From the NCBI GenBank assembly GCA_030627085.1, contig DAOUSS010000052.1, forward strand, positions 1 through 8,588: DNA of 8,588 bases, written 5' to 3'. A model generated the notes under the pieces. The model saw only the letters and a list, made by a program, of their open reading frames with translations. It was not told the DNA's origin and ran no database searches. Source of the stretch: Candidatus Stahliibacteriota bacterium (GTDB taxonomy: Bacteria > Hydrothermota > UBA3073). Made by a program: the position numbers and the translations under genes. Below are positions 4,916 to 8,588 of the stretch, piece by piece. How positions within the stretch are numbered: the first letter of the stretch is position 1; each line of letters opens with the position of its first letter.

Positions 4916-5577
4916 AAACCGGCAAAACCAGAATTGAGTCCTAATTCCTTTCTACCTGTACCTTTTATTCCTTTCACTGCCTGCATTATTCTATCATGCA
5001 CCTCTTCTATACTACCACTTCCGTCTATCTTGATAAGTTTTTCTCTTTTTCTGTAGTAATTTATCAACGGAGAGGTCTCATTTTCATAGACATCTATTCT
5101 CTTTTTTATCGTTTCTTCCGCATCATCTACCCTTGAGGTGAGTTTACTCCCGCATATATCGCAGATATCAGGTGTTTTCGGTGGATTTGATAATAAATTA
5201 TATACCGTTTTACAATTCGGGCATACCTTCCTTTTACTGATTCTCTGTATAATATCAGGACTCTCCAAATAAAGGTAGAATACATAGTCAGGTTTAATTT
5301 TCTCAAGCAAAATTGCCTGTGGAATATTCCTTGGAAACCCCTCCAGAACAAAAGATTGCGGGAGATTCGCCAGCAACATATCTATGACGATCTTATCTGG
5401 AACAAGTTTTCCATTTTTTACATATCTTTCTGCCTTACCTCCAAGTTCTGTCATCATTGTAATCTCGTCACGAATTATATCTCCTGCCGAGATAAACGGT
5501 ATTCCCAGTTTCTCTGCCACCATTCTCGCCTGAGTGCCCTTACCCGAGCCAGGGGGACCTATAAATAGGATTTTCAT
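4894..5577 (-). CDS. adk: Adenylate kinase, zinc-type LID
   Basis: The enzyme interconverts ATP + AMP and 2 ADP in the cytoplasm. The 227 residues show the P-loop GPPGSGKGT (7-15), AMP-binding FPRN (81-84), a LID with CPNC (119-122) and CDIC (139-142) that should bind a structural zinc, and RVDDAEETIKKR (149-160). The core ends near residue 206; the last ~20 residues (TGRKELGLNSGFAGLWLKKK onward) exceed the usual 210-217 and overlap the infA start. The ATG shares one base with the secY stop (TAATG), with AGAGG in the secY end as ribosome binding site. The third- and second-last codons before the stop form the slippery A AAA AAG. Position between secY and infA is classical, apart from the absent map. 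Confidence 0.98.
   Translation of the reverse strand: MKILFIGPPGSGKGTQARMVAEKLGIPFISAGDIIRDEITMMTELGGKAERYVKNGKLVPDKIVIDMLLANLPQSFVLEGFPRNIPQAILLEKIKPDYVFYLYLESPDIIQRISKRKVCPNCKTVYNLLSNPPKTPDICDICGSKLTSRVDDAEETIKKRIDVYENETSPLINYYRKREKLIKIDGSGSIEEVHDRIMQAVKGIKGTGRKELGLNSGFAGLWLKKKV
4900..4906 (-). promoter_or_regulatory. Possible -1 frameshift site A AAA AAG in adk/infA overlap
   Basis: In the adk frame the codons are CTG AAA AAA AAG GTA TAA, so A AAA AAG, the heptamer used in E. coli dnaX, is in the correct phase just before the stop. A -1 shift would enter the infA frame at GGT ATA AGG and give an Adk-IF1 fusion. The run is eight A long. Lysine-rich IF1 starts are common, so coincidence is quite possible, and I see no convincing upstream Shine-Dalgarno stimulator. 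Confidence 0.3.
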
Positions 5578-6890
5578 TACCCTCTTCTGCCCCTTATTTT
5601 TCCCTTTCTTAGGAATCCATCGTAGTGTCTCATCGTAAGTTGCGCCTCTATTTGTCTCATTGTATCGAGTGCAACACCAACAACGATGAGAACGGATGTG
5701 CCACCGAAGACGAACGGGGCGTTAAGCTTATGTAGAATTATAGCAGGCACTATCGCTACAAGAGCAAAAAACAGTGCCCCAGGAAAGGTTATTCTGGATA
5801 TTATTCTGTCTATGTAGTCGGCTGTGCTCTTGCCCGGCCTCACGCCCGGTATAAATCCTCCATATTTTTTCATGTTATCCGCGATATCAATTGGGTTCAA
5901 GACGACAGCCGTGTAGAAATAGGCGAAAAATACTATCAGACCTGCATAGACTATATTATACAGCCAGTTCATAGGGGAGAAGAAGACCATAAGGTTTTGT
6001 ATCCAGTCGCTACCTGAAAAAAATCTTGCTATTGTGGCAGGAAAGGTAAGGACTGCCTGGGCAAATATTATCGGTATTATGCCAGCAGCATTTACATTCA
6101 ATGGAAGATGGGTAGACCTTCCTCCATATATCTTCCTTCCGATAACCCTTTGTGCATACTGAACGGGAACCCTTCGCTGTCCCTGGGTTATTATGACGAC
6201 AGCTGCAATTATTCCAATGATTACTATAACCGTAACAACGGCCGCAATGGGGCTCATAGCACCAATGCGTACCATATTGAATGTTGTTATAAAATCTCTC
6301 GGAAACCTCGCTATTATACCAATCATTATTATCAATGATATACCATTTCCTATGCCTCTGTCTGTGATAAGTTCTCCAAGCCACATTATAAATAGTGTAC
6401 CCGTGATCAGTGTGATGATGGAAAGAAGTCTGAAAGACAACCCGGGATTTATAACCACAGGCTCTCCTGAGGGTGCCTGTGCAGATTCAAGAAATATACA
6501 TACACCGAGTGCCTGTATAGCAGCTATTCCTATAGTGAGATATCGTGTATGCTGATTTATTTTTCTTCTACCCTCTTCTCCCTCTTTCTGTAATTTCTGG
6601 TAATACGGCATTGCCGCTCCCAGAAGTTGTAGTATGATAGAGGCAGATATATATGGCATTATTCCCAATCCAAATATTGCACCCGACGAGAGACCGCCTC
6701 CCACAAATATATCATACAGTCCAAGTGCAGTTGCTCTGGCAGTCTCAAAGAAGCTGGCAAGGGCAGAGGTATTGATACCTGGAAGGGGTATATGCCCTCC
6801 CAACCTGTATACCGCAAACATTGCGAGCGTAAACAGAATTTTGTTGCGCAGGTCAGGTATCTTGAATGCATTTCGTAGAGTTCCTAACAT
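5577..6890 (-). CDS. secY: Protein translocase subunit SecY
   Basis: SecY forms the ten-helix channel of the Sec translocon in the inner membrane. The 437-residue product starts MLGTLRNAFKIPDLRNKILF, as the family does. It has the region around the channel plug (GGGLSSGAIFGLGIMPYISA, 64-83), RGIGNGISL (178-186), GFIPGVRPGKSTADYIDRI (345-363) in the C-terminal half, and GGTSVLIVVGVALDTMRQIE (396-415) before a basic tail GKIRGRRG. Length is normal. Ten hydrophobic segments can be placed by eye. No Shine-Dalgarno sequence is visible (ATTATTGTATTATG), and a long imperfect inverted repeat precedes the start. Its stop overlaps the adk start by one base. Confidence 0.99.
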   Translation of the reverse strand: MLGTLRNAFKIPDLRNKILFTLAMFAVYRLGGHIPLPGINTSALASFFETARATALGLYDIFVGGGLSSGAIFGLGIMPYISASIILQLLGAAMPYYQKLQKEGEEGRRKINQHTRYLTIGIAAIQALGVCIFLESAQAPSGEPVVINPGLSFRLLSIITLITGTLFIMWLGELITDRGIGNGISLIIMIGIIARFPRDFITTFNMVRIGAMSPIAAVVTVIVIIGIIAAVVIITQGQRRVPVQYAQRVIGRKIYGGRSTHLPLNVNAAGIIPIIFAQAVLTFPATIARFFSGSDWIQNLMVFFSPMNWLYNIVYAGLIVFFAYFYTAVVLNPIDIADNMKKYGGFIPGVRPGKSTADYIDRIISRITFPGALFFALVAIVPAIILHKLNAPFVFGGTSVLIVVGVALDTMRQIEAQLTMRHYDGFLRKGKIRGRRG

Positions 6891-6901
6891 AATACAATAA
6901 T

Positions 6902-6995
6902 CAGTTATTGAGTCATTAGGTTATTGAATAGCCCTTTTCTTACAAGGTTAGGCGTGATAACTTAATTACTTAATGACCTATTGACTTAATGACTA
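6902..6995. repeat. Imperfect inverted repeat upstream of secY
   Basis: The arm 6902-6930 matches the reverse complement of 6967-6995 at 22 of 29 positions. Most differences are transitions. Both arms are built from GTCATTA/TTATTGA-like units. The structure fills nearly all of the 113-bp gap between rplO and secY and ends about 11 bases from the secY ATG. Confidence 0.6.
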
Positions 6996-7003
6996 CCTTA
7001 GGC

Positions 7004-7465
7004 TTATTGGTCATTAGAAATTTGGCATTTGTCATTTATGGATATTCTCCCTCCCCTTGCCTCGATCTTCTCTTTAGCAGATGCAGAAACTTTTATCCCT
7101 TCTATAGTAAGCTTTTTTGTAAGTTCACCATCCCCAAGTATCTTCACAGGTTTTTTTTTCTTTATAAGACCTGAAGTACGAAGCAGTTTTTCATTTACTA
7201 CAGTTCCGTCTTCGAATTTATTCAGTTGCTTTACATTTACCACTTCGTACACTATCGCTGAAGGATTGCGGAACCCTCTCTTTGGCAGCCTTCTGTAGAG
7301 TGGAGTTTGACCACCTTCAAACCACGGAGAGATCTTTTTACCCGCTCTTGCTCTCTCTCCCTTATGCCCTCTACCAGATGTTCCGCCTACCCCTGAGGAT
7401 GCTCCTCTGCCTCGTCTCTTTTTTTCCTTTGTATTTATTTTTTTTAAGTTGTGTAACTCCGCCAT
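7004..7465 (-). CDS. rplO: 50S ribosomal protein L15
   Basis: L15 is an internal large-subunit assembly protein. From the chosen start the product is 153 residues: MAELHNLKKI, then the basic glycine-rich N-terminus RRGRGASSGVGGTSGRGHKG (17-36), FEGGQTPLYRRLPKRGF (49-65) and the C-terminal domain VKILGDGELTKKLTIEGIKV (107-126) with SASAKEKIEARGGRI (127-141). An in-frame ATG at 7489 would add MRFLEGLY; I prefer 7465 because AGAAGG lies seven bases upstream and family proteins begin M-x-LHxL. The last residues SINDKCQISNDQ extend past the usual end and are encoded by sequence that recurs in an intergenic gap, so the stop was probably displaced by repeat insertion. Confidence 0.97.
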   Translation of the reverse strand: MAELHNLKKINTKEKKRRGRGASSGVGGTSGRGHKGERARAGKKISPWFEGGQTPLYRRLPKRGFRNPSAIVYEVVNVKQLNKFEDGTVVNEKLLRTSGLIKKKKPVKILGDGELTKKLTIEGIKVSASAKEKIEARGGRISINDKCQISNDQ

Positions 7466-7623
7466 ATATAATCCTTCTAAAAATCTCAAGCATCAAATTA
7501 CAAACAAGCACCAAGCACCTTGCCTACCGTCAGGCAGGCAAATTACAAATAACAAACAATATTTAAATCTCAATAACCTAAATTCTAAGCTCTAATTTGG
7601 TTTGAACTTAAAAAATAAGTTAC
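7466..7623. repeat. Gap between rpmD and rplO with GC-rich inverted repeat
   Basis: Within 158 bases of AT-rich repeat-like text lies an imperfect palindrome at 7520-7541 with TTGCCT and AGGCAA ends and an internal TGCCT/AGGCA pair, related to the perfect palindrome at 2627-2645. The rplO ribosome binding site AGAAGG is at 7473-7478. No gene is seen. Confidence 0.65.
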
Positions 7624-7812
7624 TTAATGTGATACTACTTCTTCAACCCTTACAAGATGCCTTACCTTTCTTATCATTCCCTGTATCTGGGGCGTATCGT
7701 TATGGATCCTCTCATCATGTGGATGATGAAGCCCGAGCGCGAGCAAGGTGCGCTTCTGATCGGACTTTACTCCTATTTTACTCTTTATCTGTATTACCTT
7801 TATCTTATTCAT
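7624..7812 (-). CDS. rpmD: 50S ribosomal protein L30
   Basis: L30 is a small large-subunit protein, and its place between rpsE and rplO is diagnostic. The 62-residue product has the family pattern IKVIQIKSKIG (4-14), LLALGL (23-28) and the strongly typical NDTPQIQGMIRKVRHLVRVE (38-57). Length matches the usual ~60. The ATG sits in a 12-bp palindrome, ATATCCGGATAT (7811-7822), and no Shine-Dalgarno sequence is visible before it; the 35-nt leader instead contains TTTCCTCCT, the same sense as the 16S 3' tail. Coupling to rpsE across this short gap is possible. Confidence 0.97.
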   Translation of the reverse strand: MNKIKVIQIKSKIGVKSDQKRTLLALGLHHPHDERIHNDTPQIQGMIRKVRHLVRVEEVVSH

Positions 7813-7847
7813 ATCCGGATATTCAAGATGAGCAGGAGGAAAGTTCT

Positions 7848-8321
7848 TTATAATTGTACTCCTCTTATTTTCTCAATCTCTTCTTTGGTTTGCATGGAGA
7901 GAAGTCCATAAAGTGTTGCCTTCACAAGATTCTTTGTGGTATTGCTGCCCAGAGACTTTGTAAGAACATTTCTCACCCCGGCAAGCTCTAACACAGCCCT
8001 TACAGGTTCACAGGCAATAATGCCTGTTCCAGGGGCAGCGGGTTTCATCAGAAGCTTTGCTCCTCCACACTTGGAAACAATAGAATGCGGTATAGTCCCG
8101 TTTATTACCTTGACACTTTTCATACTTCTTTGTGCCTTTTCTGCTCCTTTTCTAACCGCTGCTGAGACTTCATGTGCTTTACCAAAGGCGACTCCTACAC
8201 GAGATACACCGTCTCCTACAACCACAACGACGGAAAATCTAAAACGTTTTCCTCCTTTTACCACTTTTGATACACGATTTACCTCAACTACCCTTTCCTC
8301 AAGTTCTTTTTCTTCCTCCAC
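7848..8321 (-). CDS. rpsE: 30S ribosomal protein S5
   Basis: S5 contributes to decoding accuracy and mRNA unwinding at the entry site. From a GTG at 8319-8321 the product is 157 residues: an acidic start VEEEKELEERVVEVNRVSKV, the double-stranded-RNA-binding-like N domain with VVKGGKRFRFSVVVVVGD (20-37), and the C domain with GTIPHSIV (75-82), LMKPAAPGTGIIA (91-103), VRNVLTKSLGSNTTKNLVKA (116-135). The in-frame TTG at 8343-8345 would add eight residues written in AT-rich repeat, so I reject it. GGGGG four bases before the GTG is the best ribosome binding site; a TTG at 8302 preceded by GGAGG at 12 bases is a weaker alternative. The stop is TAA. Confidence 0.95.
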   Translation of the reverse strand: MEEEKELEERVVEVNRVSKVVKGGKRFRFSVVVVVGDGVSRVGVAFGKAHEVSAAVRKGAEKAQRSMKSVKVINGTIPHSIVSKCGGAKLLMKPAAPGTGIIACEPVRAVLELAGVRNVLTKSLGSNTTKNLVKATLYGLLSMQTKEEIEKIRGVQL

Positions 8322-8547
8322 AATACCCCCGGTAAACAAAATCAAAAATCAAATTTCAAAAATCAAAATTAAAGACACAGATTAAAGCGACTTCAAAAAT
8401 TCTAAATGACAATTACTAAATCTGCAGGGTCCTGCGGACAATATCTAAATCCCAATTTTTCAAATTCCAAACCAACTGTTTTTGTTTGGAACATTTGAAT
8501 TTATAACTTGGAATTTGTTTAGAATTTCGGATTTAGAATTTAGATTT
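8322..8547. repeat. Repeat-rich gap between rplR and rpsE
   Basis: These 226 bases contain direct AT-rich repeats (ATCAAAAATCAAATTTC type), an ACACAGATTAAAG unit near 8376, a small GC-containing inverted repeat GCAGG/CCTGC near 8424-8435 and a longer hairpin at 8459-8499. The rpsE ribosome binding site GGGGG lies at 8326-8330. No gene or T-tract terminator is seen. Confidence 0.7.
8459..8499. repeat. Hairpin-forming inverted repeat after rplR
   Basis: TTCAAATTCCAAAC (8459-8472) pairs with GTTTGGAA plus TTTGAA (8484-8499), giving a 14-bp stem with a two-base bulge and an 11-nt loop. On the transcribed strand it is followed by AAAAATTGGG, so it lacks the T tract of an intrinsic terminator. Confidence 0.65.
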
Positions 8548-8588
8548 CTAAAATCTCAATCCTCCCTCTTTTGCACCCTCCGCAAGGG
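8548..8588 (-). CDS. rplR: 50S ribosomal protein L18, C-terminal fragment
   Basis: Only the last 12 complete codons lie in the window, and they read LAEGAKEGGLRF followed by TAG. This matches the characteristic L18 ending (ARExGLxF), and the position before rpsE is the classical one in the spc operon. The rest of the gene lies beyond the right edge. L18 binds 5S rRNA in the central protuberance. Confidence 0.85.
   Translation of the reverse strand, partial: LAEGAKEGGLRF

Noticed and set aside
4894..4960. Remnant of map in the adk tail
   Set aside because: The tail TGRKELGLNSGFAGLWLKKK has no visible similarity to methionine aminopeptidase ends, so only the absence of map can be claimed.
7657..7911. 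Plus-strand open frames across rpmD, rpsE and other genes
   Set aside because: They lie opposite highly conserved ribosomal genes, show no recognisable domains and no convincing ribosome binding sites, so they are shadow frames.
8322..8345. rpsE start at TTG 8343-8345
   Set aside because: The added residues MILFTGGI are encoded partly by AT-rich repeat, and no ribosome binding site precedes that TTG.

Overview
The window is a bacterial ribosomal-protein locus read entirely from the minus strand. In transcription order (right to left) it holds rplR (last 12 complete codons only), rpsE, rpmD, rplO, secY, adk, infA, rpmJ, rpsM, rpsK, rpsD, rpoA, rplQ and the alpha subunit of a 2-oxoacid:ferredoxin oxidoreductase (korA-like). 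This is the classical end of the spc operon joined to the alpha operon. No plus-strand gene is supported. The sequence does not fix the organism. The AT-leaning base composition, the ferredoxin-dependent enzyme and the gaps filled with AT-rich and GCCTGCC-type repeats suggest an anaerobic, probably uncultivated bacterium. A candidate phylum of the Omnitrophota kind is a guess from memory of similar intergenic text, not a demonstrated placement.

Layout. 8548-8588 is the rplR end. 8322-8547 is a repeat-filled gap. 7848-8321 is rpsE, with a probable GTG start. 7624-7812 is rpmD. 7466-7623 is a gap with a GC-rich palindrome. 7004-7465 is rplO, whose last ~10 residues are written in repeat sequence. 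6891-7003 is a gap with a long imperfect inverted repeat and no Shine-Dalgarno sequence before secY. 5577-6890 secY, 4894-5577 adk and 4697-4915 infA overlap in series. 4565-4696 is a gap with a 55-nt inverted repeat. 4451-4564 is rpmJ, too short for usual ORF cut-offs. 4286-4450 is a gap with 7-nt tandem repeats. 3899-4285 is rpsM. 3749-3898 is a gap. 3377-3748 rpsK and 2755-3375 rpsD are one base apart. 2521-2754 is a gap with several repeat families. 1558-2520 rpoA, 1172-1561 rplQ and 73-1170 korA-like are tightly coupled. Positions 1-72 are unassigned.

Function. The genes supply small- and large-subunit ribosomal proteins, initiation factor IF1, the RNA polymerase alpha subunit that nucleates core assembly, the SecY translocon channel and adenylate kinase. 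They would give coordinated growth-linked output from one or a few transcripts. The map gene that often lies between adk and infA is absent here. Instead adk carries a ~20-residue tail that overlaps the infA start, and the overlap contains a dnaX-type slippery heptamer.

The points most worth checking are the one-base coupling of an anaerobic energy-metabolism subunit to rplQ, the adk/infA slippery overlap, and the contrast between overlapping junctions and repeat-bloated junctions within one ribosomal operon. I see no obviously new multi-gene system.
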